From NCBI RefSeq assembly GCF_034134805.1, contig NZ_CP139419.1, forward strand, positions 2,046,001 through 2,110,000: 64,000 nt of DNA, given 5' to 3'. The translations under genes and the position numbers were made by a program. Positions 46,036 through 56,050 of the stretch are shown one piece after another. The notes under the pieces are model-generated. The model did no database searches and was not told where the DNA came from. It was given only the letters and a program-made list of their open reading frames with translations. Positions within the stretch are counted from its first letter, which is position 1; each line of letters begins with the position of its first letter. The stretch is from Streptococcus sp. S5 (GTDB lineage: Bacteria; Bacillota; Bacilli; Lactobacillales; Streptococcaceae).

Positions 46036-47916
46036 TTACGTTGTATAAATGGTTGAAGCCGTCGCAATAGTATGCCACTGGTTAGCCGTTGTGGCTGCGA
46101 AGTCCTGATCCCCGTAGAAATCGTTGAATGGCAAGATCTCTACTTCTAGTTCATCGATACGAGAGATTTCGCCTGCTAGGTAGTTTTCAATCCGACTTTC
46201 AGCTCGCTTGATGCGCTGCAAGAGGCCACCCATACGGATGTCTACGGTATCCAAACCAAAGACCTTGTTTTCTTTCAACCATTGGTGGCTAAAGAGAGCA
46301 TGGAAGGTTTCAATCTGGCCTCTGAGTTTTGGCAATTCTTCTCTGGAAATCTGTCGCAAGCTCTCTTTATCACCTGCGTGATAAGCCTCCCGAAGGCGTC
46401 GTCCTACATCCACTTTGCTACTTAAAATAGCATTCAACTGAGCCTGGGTCTCAAAGAGATAGGCGTAAACACCAGCTTTTTCTTTAATGTCAGAAAGAAT
46501 CTCAGCTGCCTTGGCAAAGTGTGGCTTGTCCTGTTCAGGTGTCATGTGCTTGTCTAGAATTGGGCAAAGAACATCCTGATAGAAGACATAGCGATTAGGG
46601 TTGAGTCCACTGAGATTATCTGGTAGATCTGGCAAGAGGTTGGCCAGATCCAGCTGCATAAAGTCCTCAACTGAGAGGCCTGTATTGCCCTTAAAGTGAG
46701 CAGATAGACACTCTAAATTATTGCGATAGCTGAGCTCCGCCCAGATTTGTAAGCTCGGTAGGATCGAGAACTGGGCTGTTTCACCACCATTGTCCCCCCA
46801 GCCCGTCACAATGACTTCCTTGATCTGGTTGGCACGGCAAGCTTTATTGGCTTCAAGAGCGATGAGACGACTGAAATGGTTGTGGGGTGTGAAGCCAATC
46901 CACTTCCAAGCCCCACCAGCAAAGGCGATATCTTGGCTAATCTTGTGGTGATTACGGAAGTTACGATTGTATTTTTCCTCGCTATCCTGATAATAATCCC
47001 AGTAAACCAAGGTCACACGGTCTTTGAGACGGTCTAGATAAACTCGTGTTTCTTCTGGAATGTCCACCTCACGATCGTACTGGCCATCTGCTGACATAAG
47101 CTTGAAGAACATATCGCTCCACATCTGGCAGTGGAAACCATACTTATCTGCAATATCCAGCACGCGCTCCAAGTGTTGACACATGAGGAGGCTACGGTCC
47201 ACAACGCCATTTAAGATGAGATAGCGTCCCAAACCAACCAAGTGGGCCTCGTCCATGCCGATATTGACCTTGCGCGTTTGTAGTTTAGATAGCGTCGCAA
47301 ACATGCCATCAATCAGGTCATAAACTTTTTCTTCACCGATAAGGAGAATGTCCTCTACATCGCGGAGTTCCTGCACTTCTTTGACACCCCATTTGACAAA
47401 GGCTGACAAGTGGGCCAAGGTTTGGATGCATGGGACAAAGGTCATGTCAAACCGCTGGGCATAGGCTTCAATTTCCTGTAACTCTTCAGCTGAGTATGCT
47501 CCACGGAAATAACCAAAATAAGGTTGCCCCTCAATCTGATAGGTGTCTTCCATGTAGAGCTCAAAGGTTGAATAACCCATGAGAGCCAAGACTTCAATCA
47601 TCTGTTTGGCAGATGCGACATTGATCACGGCGTTGCGCGAACAGTCCGCCATATAGGCCAAATCTTCGTAAGCCGCTTGTTCTTCAATCTCTACCTTGTC
47701 CCCTTCTGCTAAAGCTGTTGCTAGAACGGATAAGGCGCGGTAAAGTTGATGCGGTTTGCGGTAGGTCAATTGATACTGTCCACTCTCACCCTTGATAGAG
47801 ATAGAAGCATGGTCAGACTGACCAACCGCCACTTCTACATCTGGTAGAGAAATGTGATTTTGGAGCAACTCTAAAGCTTGCGCTTGTTTACTGCTGATTC
47901 CGGTAAAAGTTACCAT
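46036..47916 (-). CDS. Family 20 beta-N-acetylhexosaminidase (GH20C type)
   Basis: Starting at [11 protein letters not shown], this is about 626 residues with no signal peptide, so it is cytoplasmic. The GH20 catalytic Asp-Glu pair is in [15 protein letters not shown] near residue 233. A substrate-pocket Trp region ([13 protein letters not shown]) follows. It resembles pneumococcal SP_2141 (GH20C), which releases terminal GlcNAc or GalNAc from imported glycans. It starts four bases after the ROK kinase gene and is last in the GH125-GH38-ROK-GH20 series. Confidence 0.9.
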   Translation of the reverse strand: MVTFTGISSKQAQALELLQNHISLPDVEVAVGQSDHASISIKGESGQYQLTYRKPHQLYRALSVLATALAEGDKVEIEEQAAYEDLAYMADCSRNAVINVASAKQMIEVLALMGYSTFELYMEDTYQIEGQPYFGYFRGAYSAEELQEIEAYAQRFDMTFVPCIQTLAHLSAFVKWGVKEVQELRDVEDILLIGEEKVYDLIDGMFATLSKLQTRKVNIGMDEAHLVGLGRYLILNGVVDRSLLMCQHLERVLDIADKYGFHCQMWSDMFFKLMSADGQYDREVDIPEETRVYLDRLKDRVTLVYWDYYQDSEEKYNRNFRNHHKISQDIAFAGGAWKWIGFTPHNHFSRLIALEANKACRANQIKEVIVTGWGDNGGETAQFSILPSLQIWAELSYRNNLECLSAHFKGNTGLSVEDFMQLDLANLLPDLPDNLSGLNPNRYVFYQDVLCPILDKHMTPEQDKPHFAKAAEILSDIKEKAGVYAYLFETQAQLNAILSSKVDVGRRLREAYHAGDKESLRQISREELPKLRGQIETFHALFSHQWLKENKVFGLDTVDIRMGGLLQRIKRAESRIENYLAGEISRIDELEVEILPFNDFYGDQDFAATTANQWHTIATASTIYTT

Positions 47917-48779
47917 TGGTTTTCCTCCTGTAACCAGTTGACAAGGGCACCGTAGAGATTGGCATCTGCCTGATAGGTGCAAGCTTGAATCACTGGAGCA
48001 ATTGTATATTCTTCATATCTGTCCACAAAAGTATCTACTGCTTTTTGAACCCCTCTGATAAAATCTGGATTCTGACTAATAGAGCCACCCAGGCTAATGA
48101 CATCTGGGTCGATGAGATACTGGATATTGAGCAGTCCTTGGGCTAGGTTGCGATTCATCCGCTCAATAGCTTCTTGGCAAAGGGCATTGCCTGCTGCAGC
48201 CTCTTGGTACACCTTGCGGCCATCCCAATCGGTTTGACCAGATTTTTCGATGACATAGCGAACCATGTTCCCTGTAGAAGCTAGTTGCGACCAGTTGTTA
48301 AGTTTTTCTGCTGGTTCGATGGTTGTCATGTAGCCAAACTCACCACCCAAACCATGGCGGCCACGGTGAAGCTTACCATTGATAATCATAGCCCCACCAA
48401 TCCCTGTGCCAATGACAACACAGGCTGCATTTTCAATCTCAGGATGAGCCAGCAGTTCACTAAGTCCAACACAGTTGGCATCATTTTCTAGATGGACAGG
48501 GAGTTGGTGATGAGCAAGCGCTTCATACCATGAAAAACCATGGATGTAAGGAATGGCACTGATCCCCTCAATCACCCCGGTTTCTTGATTAACTGCACCT
48601 GGCACACTCATAGCAATCCCACGATAGTCCTGTTCTGACAAGCGTTGGTCCAACCAAGCCAATAAATCTTCTAGAGTTTCTGGAGTTGGGGTGCTGGTCT
48701 TATCTAAAATCTTTCCATCAGGAGTTAGACTAGCAAACTTAATACCAGTCCCTCCGATATCAATCGTTGCAATGGTCAT
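47910..48779 (-). CDS. ROK family sugar kinase
   Basis: This 289-residue protein starts with the ATP phosphate loop DIGGTGIKF and has the ROK glycine region [12 protein letters not shown] near residue 145. It lacks the Cys-rich zinc motif of many ROK repressors and kinases and has no DNA-binding domain. It is therefore a kinase, probably for mannose, GlcNAc or a similar sugar freed by the adjacent glycosidases. It corresponds by position to pneumococcal SP_2142. Its own substrate is not fixed by the sequence. Confidence 0.88.
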   Translation of the reverse strand: MTIATIDIGGTGIKFASLTPDGKILDKTSTPTPETLEDLLAWLDQRLSEQDYRGIAMSVPGAVNQETGVIEGISAIPYIHGFSWYEALAHHQLPVHLENDANCVGLSELLAHPEIENAACVVIGTGIGGAMIINGKLHRGRHGLGGEFGYMTTIEPAEKLNNWSQLASTGNMVRYVIEKSGQTDWDGRKVYQEAAAGNALCQEAIERMNRNLAQGLLNIQYLIDPDVISLGGSISQNPDFIRGVQKAVDTFVDRYEEYTIAPVIQACTYQADANLYGALVNWLQEENQW

Positions 48780-48869
48780 TGCTTTTACCTGTAAAAAGGA
48801 GCGAGTCAGCAGTTGGTTCTTACTTTTTCGCTCCTCCTTTCCTTTTATTGTTTCTTCAGCTGCAACCAG

Positions 48870-51515
48870 CTAGACTTCTTCTTTTTTAATCCATTCTGTC
48901 CGGATTTCTTGCGGTGCCAATAAACCTGTATGGACCGGATACGGTTGTTCAAGAAGATCGACAACCGTTTGTTGTCCTTCTGACACGCGCACATTTTCTT
49001 GGCTCATATTGTAATAGCGAAGGATGTAACCTTCTTCATTTTCTGCTACCTTAAAGGCTGTTGGACAAACCTGAGGATGTGTCAAGGCTGTATGCTTGAG
49101 TAAGCTACCAGATGCTGCTACACTTCCTTCTTGTTTTTCAACTTGAAGGCTGGTCATCGGTGTCTGCAAAGCTTTAGCTCGGCGATAAGCAGAGAAGCGT
49201 CCCTGAGCTTGATGGCATTCTACTGCATATTCAACCTCAAAGTCCCGTAAGCATTGTGCTTCTGGTGTTGGGAAATAGCCCCAGTCACCAAGTTCACCGG
49301 AAGCACGGAGAAGTGTTACAGCTATCATATCGTCTCCAAGGATTTCGTATTCATGCAATCCTTTATTGGCCACTGTTACCCCTTTGACGTCATCATACAA
49401 GCTGACGAAAGCTTGCTGGTGTTGAGGATTTTCAGGATTTTCCCAAGAAGCAGCCGGTTTATTTGGCCGTGTGACCACCTCATAAATGCTTTCCGAGTCA
49501 TTGCTTGGACGAGTGTTATGAGTTTTGACCAAGAGACGAATGCGGTGATCCTTAGCAGTATTGGTAAAGCGTGTCTTGAAGCGAATTTGCGGGTCATCCA
49601 CAAAGATGGTCATCTCCGTTTCAAGAGGGATGGTTGTCATCTCTTCTGAGCGACTTGCCTTGCGGTTCATAAACTCGATAATGCCTCTTTGCTCCGCATC
49701 CAATTGTTCATCCGCGCTAACCGGGATCGTCAAGTCATGCTTGAGCAAGATTTTGGCATAGCGAGCATTGTTTTCCAAGACCTCATAAGCTGTTAACTCC
49801 GCATAGATCGGCTCTGTTCCTTTTGGTTGGAAGTAGATATATTCATTACCGATATCACCACGATCTTCAAAACGAAGGAAATCCTCATAAGCCTCATTGG
49901 TCGTTTTATCATAGAGGGTCAAGCCATCATCGATACTAAGGGTTACAAATGGCGTATCAATCACCCCATTTTGGAAAAGACCATCATGATGAGGTGCTTT
50001 GCCTTCCAAGAGCTGGAAGGTGGTCCAAGAAAGAGGCACTAGGTGAACCGGAACCGTAACGCGCACTTGACGCGCGATATAAGGTTGACGGAATTTATCC
50101 TTAGGCAGGGTATAGCCAAAGCTTGCTCCCAAGTCCTCAATCTCTGCTTCTACAAGATGCCCATCTAAATCTTCTACGTGGTAGTCTGGCAAGGTCAAAG
50201 CGGCCATTTTCTTGAAGCCTTCTGTCGGATGCAATTCCTTAAACGGACAAACTGCTACATCGACAATCGTGCTGACGGTATCCACCTTATTATGCAAGCC
50301 AGTATTGATGACCGTAAAGAGGTGCTCACTCTGGGCTTTTTGAGTTGCTAGCTTACCCTTCCATTCGTTCAGAAGGTTGGTCTTGACGAAGTTTCCAACT
50401 TGGTTGACCTTGGCAAAACGAACTTCCATTTCACGGTGAACATCATCTACGCTACATCCACAAATACTATCGTGTGGCGCATTTTGTAAGAGTGTCTTCC
50501 AGGCATAGGTCAATTGATCCTTGTGGTTGTGCCCACCAGTAATGATGGTCAAAGGTTCCACCACTTGCTCGAGCAAGTTGCTGTTTTCTTGGAAGGCTTG
50601 CTTGAGATAAATCCGAGAGGAAGACGTATTTGCCAGTGTGTACCAACCATCGGTTTCCTGACTGGTCAATTCTCCTGTAACTGTTGATAATTGCTCAGGA
50701 AGCGCACTTTCCACTGCTTGCACATATTCATCAAAAGAGCTATGGATAAAGGTCACGTCAGGAAATAGTTCGTTAGCCACGCGAATTGCTTCACTCAAGT
50801 TTCGTTGAACTGGTTGGTGGTCGCAGCCGTTCATCATCAACCATTGGTTGGTGGAGGCATAGTCACGAACATCTGCCAATTTTTGTTTCCAAAAAGCCAA
50901 AGCTTCATCTTTATCCACTGGAATTTCGTTCCCATTACTGTACCAGTTGGCAAAGAGAATACCTAGCACACGGCTACCATCCGCCCCTTGCCAGTACATT
51001 TCAGAAAATTGAGAGGTAAATTGCTCATCTCCAAGAACTTGGTTGTCAAATCCGATTGGTTTGACCCCACGACCAAAGGCTGCGACGTGAATGCCTAATT
51101 TTTGAAGGATTTGAGGAGCTTGCCCCATATTTCCAAAGGTATCAGGGAAGTAACCAATCTGAGTAGATTTGCCCCATTTGGCGCATTCAGCTTGTCCAAT
51201 CAAGGTATTGCGGACGTTGGCTTCACTGGAGATCAAGTAATCATCCTGCAAAATGTAGAAGGGACCAATCTTGAGTTTGCCCTCGTCGATATAACGCTGC
51301 ACCTTGTCGCGGTTTTCAGGGCGAATTTCTAAATAGTCATCGAGAACAATGGTTTGTCCATCTAAGTGGAAACTTTTGAACTCCGGATCATTTTCAAAAA
51401 GATCAAAGAGATTGTCAAACAGTTCCACCAATTGCATGCGGTGACTTTCAAAAGGTAGATACCACTCACGATCCCAGTGACTGTGAGAGATGATATGTAC
51501 AACAACATTTTCCAT
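48870..51515 (-). CDS. Family 38 alpha-mannosidase
   Basis: This 881-residue enzyme begins with the zinc-binding HSHWDREWYLPF segment near residue 12. The nucleophile Asp lies in IGYFPDTFGNMGQAP near residue 150, followed by a central three-helix region and beta-rich C-terminal domains. There is no signal peptide. Relatives of this type (pneumococcal SP_2143, S. pyogenes GH38) remove alpha-1,3-linked mannose from N-glycan cores in the cytoplasm. It lies between GH125 and the ROK kinase in one operon. Confidence 0.93.
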   Translation of the reverse strand: MENVVVHIISHSHWDREWYLPFESHRMQLVELFDNLFDLFENDPEFKSFHLDGQTIVLDDYLEIRPENRDKVQRYIDEGKLKIGPFYILQDDYLISSEANVRNTLIGQAECAKWGKSTQIGYFPDTFGNMGQAPQILQKLGIHVAAFGRGVKPIGFDNQVLGDEQFTSQFSEMYWQGADGSRVLGILFANWYSNGNEIPVDKDEALAFWKQKLADVRDYASTNQWLMMNGCDHQPVQRNLSEAIRVANELFPDVTFIHSSFDEYVQAVESALPEQLSTVTGELTSQETDGWYTLANTSSSRIYLKQAFQENSNLLEQVVEPLTIITGGHNHKDQLTYAWKTLLQNAPHDSICGCSVDDVHREMEVRFAKVNQVGNFVKTNLLNEWKGKLATQKAQSEHLFTVINTGLHNKVDTVSTIVDVAVCPFKELHPTEGFKKMAALTLPDYHVEDLDGHLVEAEIEDLGASFGYTLPKDKFRQPYIARQVRVTVPVHLVPLSWTTFQLLEGKAPHHDGLFQNGVIDTPFVTLSIDDGLTLYDKTTNEAYEDFLRFEDRGDIGNEYIYFQPKGTEPIYAELTAYEVLENNARYAKILLKHDLTIPVSADEQLDAEQRGIIEFMNRKASRSEEMTTIPLETEMTIFVDDPQIRFKTRFTNTAKDHRIRLLVKTHNTRPSNDSESIYEVVTRPNKPAASWENPENPQHQQAFVSLYDDVKGVTVANKGLHEYEILGDDMIAVTLLRASGELGDWGYFPTPEAQCLRDFEVEYAVECHQAQGRFSAYRRAKALQTPMTSLQVEKQEGSVAASGSLLKHTALTHPQVCPTAFKVAENEEGYILRYYNMSQENVRVSEGQQTVVDLLEQPYPVHTGLLAPQEIRTEWIKKEEV

Positions 51516-51591
51516 GAGTAAAACCTCATTCTAACTTAAATTTAAAGATCTATTTGTGATTCTTTACAAGAATCTGTCGAGCGATAGCTCA

Positions 51592-52872
51592 TTAGCGAAT
51601 ATCCAAGTAATCCAAGACTAATTCACAGAACATCATGTTGGCCCAAGAGAACCATTCACGCGAGTATTTAGTTGGATCATCTACATGGAAACTTTCGTGC
51701 ATGACGCCCGTACCTCCATCGCAGGCAACCAACTGGTCCAACAAATGTTTTTTCTCAGCTTTATCTGTCGTTGTCAATCCTTGAATGGATAAAGCAATCG
51801 GCCAGATATAGCGATAAAAGGTATGAGAACTTCCGAGCCCACTTGCGTACTTCCCTTCATAGAAGTAGGGATTTTCAGGACTCAAAATCGTCCGACGAGT
51901 AGCTTGGTAGACTTCATCGTCGATGTCGCAATAGCCCAGATGGGGAGCCGCCAACAAACTTGGTACGTTAGGGTCATCCATGATGCTAGCATTTCCCAAA
52001 CCGTCTACCTCAAAGGCATAGATTTTCTCGCCCTTGCTGTTAGTCGTGTAAGCGTATTTTTCGATCCCTTCTTGAATCTCAGCTTGCAGGCGTTTGGCAT
52101 CAGCAATGATGCTTTCACTATCGGCTAGATTCAAGTCTGCAAAGATTTCTTGCACATAGCCCAAGACAACCACTGCAAACATATTGGACGGAATCAAGTA
52201 GCTATACTGACAGCAGTCATCGCTTGGACGGAAAGCTGACCAGGTCATTCCTGTCACAGCAAAATCTGGCCCAAAGCCATCATTTACCAAGGTATCTTCC
52301 TTACGATCGGTATCACGGACGAAACGGTATGGTGAGTTATTGTGGTCTTGCTCCACTGTCCAGAGATGAAGGATTTCCTTGGTCGCTGTGACAAAGGTTT
52401 CATCAAATTGGCTAGTCTCACCAGTTTCCTTCCAAAGAAGATAAGCCAGTTGCAAGGGGTAGCAAAGCGAATCCACTTCATACTTGCGCTCCCAAATCCA
52501 GCCATTCAAATCGGTATGGTCGGTCTCGTGGTGACCCTTCCAGTTCTCCTCAATATTAAAAGAGTTGGCATAAGGATCCTTGAGAATCAAGGTCATCTGA
52601 CGTTTGACCAAACCAGCAATGGTCTGGCGCAATTGGGGATCTCTTTTAGCCACATGAAGATAAGGCCTCAATTGAGCCGTTGAGTCACGCAACCACATAG
52701 CTGGGATATCCCCTGTTAACACAAAGGTTGAACCGTCTTCTAAAATTTCAACTGTATTATCCAAAGTGTCTGTATAACAACGTTCAAAGACATCCACCCA
52801 CTCAGGGTACTCCTTAGCTCGCTCAGCCACTTGATCCAACCATTCTCGCACAATTTCTTTTGAATAGGTCAT
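51592..52872 (-). CDS. Family 125 exo-alpha-1,6-mannosidase
   Basis: This 426-residue (alpha/alpha)6-type enzyme has the family regions TGDIPAMWLRDSTAQLRPY near residue 52 and GLGSSHTFYRYIWPIALS near 345. GH125 enzymes hydrolyse alpha-1,6-mannose by inversion, and the pneumococcal member SP_2144 is its likely counterpart. It is first in the leftward glycosidase operon. Its upstream region is shared with the divergent GH92 gene and carries a cre-like box. Confidence 0.93.
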   Translation of the reverse strand: MTYSKEIVREWLDQVAERAKEYPEWVDVFERCYTDTLDNTVEILEDGSTFVLTGDIPAMWLRDSTAQLRPYLHVAKRDPQLRQTIAGLVKRQMTLILKDPYANSFNIEENWKGHHETDHTDLNGWIWERKYEVDSLCYPLQLAYLLWKETGETSQFDETFVTATKEILHLWTVEQDHNNSPYRFVRDTDRKEDTLVNDGFGPDFAVTGMTWSAFRPSDDCCQYSYLIPSNMFAVVVLGYVQEIFADLNLADSESIIADAKRLQAEIQEGIEKYAYTTNSKGEKIYAFEVDGLGNASIMDDPNVPSLLAAPHLGYCDIDDEVYQATRRTILSPENPYFYEGKYASGLGSSHTFYRYIWPIALSIQGLTTTDKAEKKHLLDQLVACDGGTGVMHESFHVDDPTKYSREWFSWANMMFCELVLDYLDIR

Positions 52873-52978
52873 TTATTTTCCTCACACGTATCGATTCTTT
52901 CCTATTCAGTATAAAAGATTTCAAAAGGGAAATACATACGCAAACTATAGCCCTTTTTCTACTAAATTTTCCATTTGA

Positions 52979-53016
52979 TAAAAACGCTATCATATTTGAC
53001 AACACTTTGATACAAT
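52979..53016. promoter_or_regulatory. Divergent GH125/GH92 control region with cre box
   Basis: TAAAAACGCTATCA at 52979-52992 matches 13 of 14 positions of the cre consensus and is also close to it on the other strand. An extended -10 box TGATACAAT (53008-53016) serves the rightward GH92 gene. CcpA bound here could repress both directions. Confidence 0.6.
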
Positions 53017-53087
53017 GAAGAAAATACCACCGCGTGTTCCAAGAAAATCACAGATCATTTAAGGTTGATGAAGAAAAAGGAGACAAG

Positions 53088-55163
53088 ATGCGCACACATT
53101 GCCAGACCATCGATACCCGCTGGGGAAGCGATAATCATCCCCACTATTCCCACGGAAATACCCTTCCTTATACCGGGGTCCCTTTTGGGATGAACTACTT
53201 CCTTCCCCAGACGACACACGAACAAGGGGCTTGGTTTTTCAACCCCAATCTCCCTATTTTTCAGGGATTTCGCCTCACCCACCAGCCTAGTCCTTGGATA
53301 GGAGACTACGCTTGGTGCCTCATCACGCCCATCACAGGAAATATTGCAAGTTCCGACCTCTTCCGTCGCCAAAGCAGTTATTCGATGAAAGAAGCCGTTT
53401 TCCAGCCTCACTACCTCCGTATTTTTTCGGAACGTTATCAGATTCAAAGCGAGCTGGTTCCAAGCCGCTACGGGGCTGTCATGCGCTTTCGAGCAACAGA
53501 AAAGCTGACTCTCTGTTTTCATGCAGCAAAGGAACTAGAGGACTTGACCCTGACAGACCAAACCTGCCACTTCCGCATTCTGGATCAGGCCCATACTGCA
53601 GATACTTCCTACTCTCTCTATCTCCAGTGGCAATTTAGCCAGCCGATTGAGAGCGTCACTCACATCGATCATGATCTCTTTCTCACCTTTTCTAGCAAGG
53701 AAGTGACCGTTCAATTAGGAACTTCTTATCTGTCCCAAGACATGGCTCACAGCCATCTTCCCAACCTTTCTCTAGAGGAAGCTAAAAAAGAAGCATCCGA
53801 TCAATGGAATCAGCTGCTAAAACGAATTGAAGTAAAAGATGCCGGAGGGCGTGACCAAGCCTTTTTCGACCATTGCCTTTACCGACTCCTCCTTTTCCCT
53901 CAAACCTTTTATGAAACAGATAGCACGGGAAATGACTGGCACCTGGATGTCACTCATAATGAAATCAAACCAGGAAAAGCTTATACCAATATCGGATTCT
54001 GGGATCTCTTCCGAACATCTTTTCCGCTCTTTAGCCTTGTCTACCCCGATTACTACCGTCACTTTCTCGAAGGATTTTTAAACACTTACCAAGATACTAA
54101 TTTTCTACCAAAATGGTTGGCCCCAGATGAACGAGGGATGATGCCAGGTACTCTCATCGATGGAGTCTTTGCGGATGCTGTCACAAAAGGGATCGCACCA
54201 GACCTACATGAAAACATGCTCACAGCTATGCTCCAGACGGCCCAAAAAACAGATCCTACTCAACATTTTGGTCGCCATGGTAATGAAAGCTACAAGGCCC
54301 TTGGCTACCTACCCGATGATTTTCACGAAAGTGTGAGCCATAGCCTCGATTATGCCTATAGTGATTTTTGCATTGCTACCGTTGCCAAGCAATTGGGTCA
54401 GACAGAAACGGCTACTCAGTATGCTACTTCCAGCCTCTCCTACCGAACATTGTATGATACCCAAACAGGCTTTATGAGAGCACGATCCACCAATGGAAAC
54501 TTTAAAGAACCCTTCTCTCCTACTAGCTGGGGAGGAGATTATGCAGAATGCTCTGCCACCCAGGCTACTTTTGGAGCCTTACACGACCTCTCCGGCCTGA
54601 TAGAGCTAATGGGCGGTAAAAAAGCCTTCACCCAACGACTGCTGGATCTGGCCAATCAAAGACCTCAATTTGACGTAAGAGGATATGGCTATGAAATCCA
54701 CGAAATGAGTGAAATGGCCCAAGCCCCATTTGGGCAGATTGCCATCTCCAATCAACCCAGCTTTCACATTCCCTACCTCTTCCGTCACAGCCTTCATCCC
54801 GAATACACCAATCTCCTGATCCACCAGATCCGTTCTCAAGCTTTTCATCAAGATTTCCAAGCCTATCCAGGTGATGAGGACAACGGTAGCCTATCTGCTT
54901 GGTACATCTGGTCGGTCCTTGGACTCTACCCAACCTTCCCAGGAAAACCAATCTATGATCTGGGCCTCCCTCTCTTTAAAGAAGTTCTTCTCCATCTTCC
55001 AAATCATGAGCTCAAAATTTGCGCCAACTCACACACTGCAGGCGCCTATTTCATCCAAAAAGCCCTATTAGATGGCAAAGAGAAACAAGAGATTTCCCAT
55101 CAAGATCTCCTTGAAGCCCAATTGCTCCAGTTTGACCTTTCATGGCTCCCCCCACATGCATAA
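53088..55163 (+). CDS. Family 92 alpha-1,2-mannosidase
   Basis: The start at MRTHCQTIDTRWG has AAGGAG nine bases upstream and gives about 691 residues without a signal peptide. The N-terminal beta domain carries the SHGNTLPYTGVPFG segment; the catalytic (alpha/alpha)6 domain ends with the calcium-site region YPGDEDNGSLSAWYIWS near residue 605. GH92 enzymes remove alpha-1,2-mannose from high-mannose N-glycans using calcium. It matches pneumococcal SP_2145 by type and by neighbours, but is divergent here from the rest of the operon. Confidence 0.92.
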   Translation: MRTHCQTIDTRWGSDNHPHYSHGNTLPYTGVPFGMNYFLPQTTHEQGAWFFNPNLPIFQGFRLTHQPSPWIGDYAWCLITPITGNIASSDLFRRQSSYSMKEAVFQPHYLRIFSERYQIQSELVPSRYGAVMRFRATEKLTLCFHAAKELEDLTLTDQTCHFRILDQAHTADTSYSLYLQWQFSQPIESVTHIDHDLFLTFSSKEVTVQLGTSYLSQDMAHSHLPNLSLEEAKKEASDQWNQLLKRIEVKDAGGRDQAFFDHCLYRLLLFPQTFYETDSTGNDWHLDVTHNEIKPGKAYTNIGFWDLFRTSFPLFSLVYPDYYRHFLEGFLNTYQDTNFLPKWLAPDERGMMPGTLIDGVFADAVTKGIAPDLHENMLTAMLQTAQKTDPTQHFGRHGNESYKALGYLPDDFHESVSHSLDYAYSDFCIATVAKQLGQTETATQYATSSLSYRTLYDTQTGFMRARSTNGNFKEPFSPTSWGGDYAECSATQATFGALHDLSGLIELMGGKKAFTQRLLDLANQRPQFDVRGYGYEIHEMSEMAQAPFGQIAISNQPSFHIPYLFRHSLHPEYTNLLIHQIRSQAFHQDFQAYPGDEDNGSLSAWYIWSVLGLYPTFPGKPIYDLGLPLFKEVLLHLPNHELKICANSHTAGAYFIQKALLDGKEKQEISHQDLLEAQLLQFDLSWLPPHA

Positions 55164-55173
55164 GAAAAAGAAA

Positions 55174-55305
55174 GTGGGACAGAAATCGGTCATTCGTTAG
55201 AATTCGATTTCGTCGTCCCACCTCCGCACAGTTGAGTAGGGCTGTAAAAGCTGATGAAATCAGCGTAGTAGAGCCCACTCAACCACTGCGTCTTGCTCGA
55301 CAATC
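55174..55305 (+). repeat. Second structured intergenic element
   Basis: This 132-bp stretch holds nested complementary arms. First, GTGGGAC/GTCCCAC with an inner AATCG/CGATT. Then CGCA/TGCG, GTTGAGT/ACTCAAC, GGGCT/AGCCC and GCTGAT/ATCAGC nested inside one another. Only one copy is in the window. I recall similar GTGGGACAGAAATCG elements between genes in many oral streptococci, so it is probably a dispersed repeat. Confidence 0.6.
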
Positions 55306-55318
55306 TAAAAATAATTGA

Positions 55319-55350
55319 GAGGCTAGGACTTTTGTCCCAGCCTCTTTTTT
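55319..55350. terminator. Terminator between GH92 and the lipoprotein gene
   Basis: GAGGCTAGGAC/GTCCCAGCCTC pair with one mismatch around a four-base loop, followed by six T residues on the plus strand. Leftward it can also serve the converging lipoprotein gene, though with a weaker T tract. Confidence 0.8.
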
Positions 55351-55353
55351 CCG

Positions 55354-55911
55354 TTATTCATCTCCTACATGATAGTAGATCGAGCCTTGTTCCCCAAAAC
55401 TAGCGATACCAACACCAGACCACAAGCGGTTTTTAGAGGCATCTGATGTATCCTTAAAGACGACTTGTCCTTGATCGTCGACCTGATCACCAATGGTTAC
55501 TCCCGCAGGAATATACTCCAACAAGAAGCCCCCATCACGACCACCATAAATGCCTTCTGAGGCGGTTCCATAATCCGTCAAAGAAGCTCCATAGCCCTCT
55601 AACTCTTGTGAGACCAACCCTTTGTCGTTAAAGACTAGCTTGTTTCCTTTATCATCTTGCCAGACCCCAGCAATACTGCTGTAATCTCCATTGGCAATAG
55701 CCTCAAGATCCATTTTCTTCACTTCTTTTTTCTCTTCTTTTTTTTCTTTCTCCTTCACTTCCGAACTAGAAGCAGCCGTCTTTTTGACTTCAGAAGAGGT
55801 CGTCGTTTGACTAGAAGAAGTGGTTGATTTTTTGCTCGTTCCCTGTTGCGAACAAGCTACCAACAGGACCACACTGAGAAGACTCACAAGAATTGCACCA
55901 ACTTTTTTCAT
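55354..55911 (-). CDS. Lipoprotein with low-complexity linker (DUF6287-like)
   Basis: This 185-residue lipoprotein has a lipobox LVAC at residues 17-20. A Ser/Thr/Lys/Glu-rich linker of about 45 residues follows, and a C-terminal domain (about 68-185) begins MDLEAIANGDYSSIAGVW. It resembles streptococcal lipoproteins with DUF6287-type domains, whose function is unknown. It is a single gene between the GH92 and adcA genes, on the adcA strand. The zinc operon terminator separates them. Confidence 0.8.
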   Translation of the reverse strand: MKKVGAILVSLLSVVLLVACSQQGTSKKSTTSSSQTTTSSEVKKTAASSSEVKEKEKKEEKKEVKKMDLEAIANGDYSSIAGVWQDDKGNKLVFNDKGLVSQELEGYGASLTDYGTASEGIYGGRDGGFLLEYIPAGVTIGDQVDDQGQVVFKDTSDASKNRLWSGVGIASFGEQGSIYYHVGDE

Positions 55912-56002
55912 TTAAAATTCCCCATACATTTTTTTAGTTTAAAGCCCTTTCATTGTAACGTATTTTCATGCATTTGACAAGCTTCACTCCCCATTTTTAA
56001 TC

Positions 56003-56040
56003 AAAAAGAGACCGGGATAATCAGTCCTAGTCTCTCTTTT
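56003..56040 (-). terminator. Terminator of the adcRCBA operon
   Basis: Leftward, AGAGAC-GGA and TCC-GTCTCT arms around an eight-base region are followed by TTTTTGATT. It lies about ten bases after the adcA stop codon. Confidence 0.75.
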
Positions 56041-56050
56041 GATACAACTT

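Noticed and set aside
52996..53001. TTGACA as the -35 box for GH92
   Set aside because: The only good -10 box (TACAAT at 53011) is nine bases away, which is too close. The extended -10 box alone is more likely.
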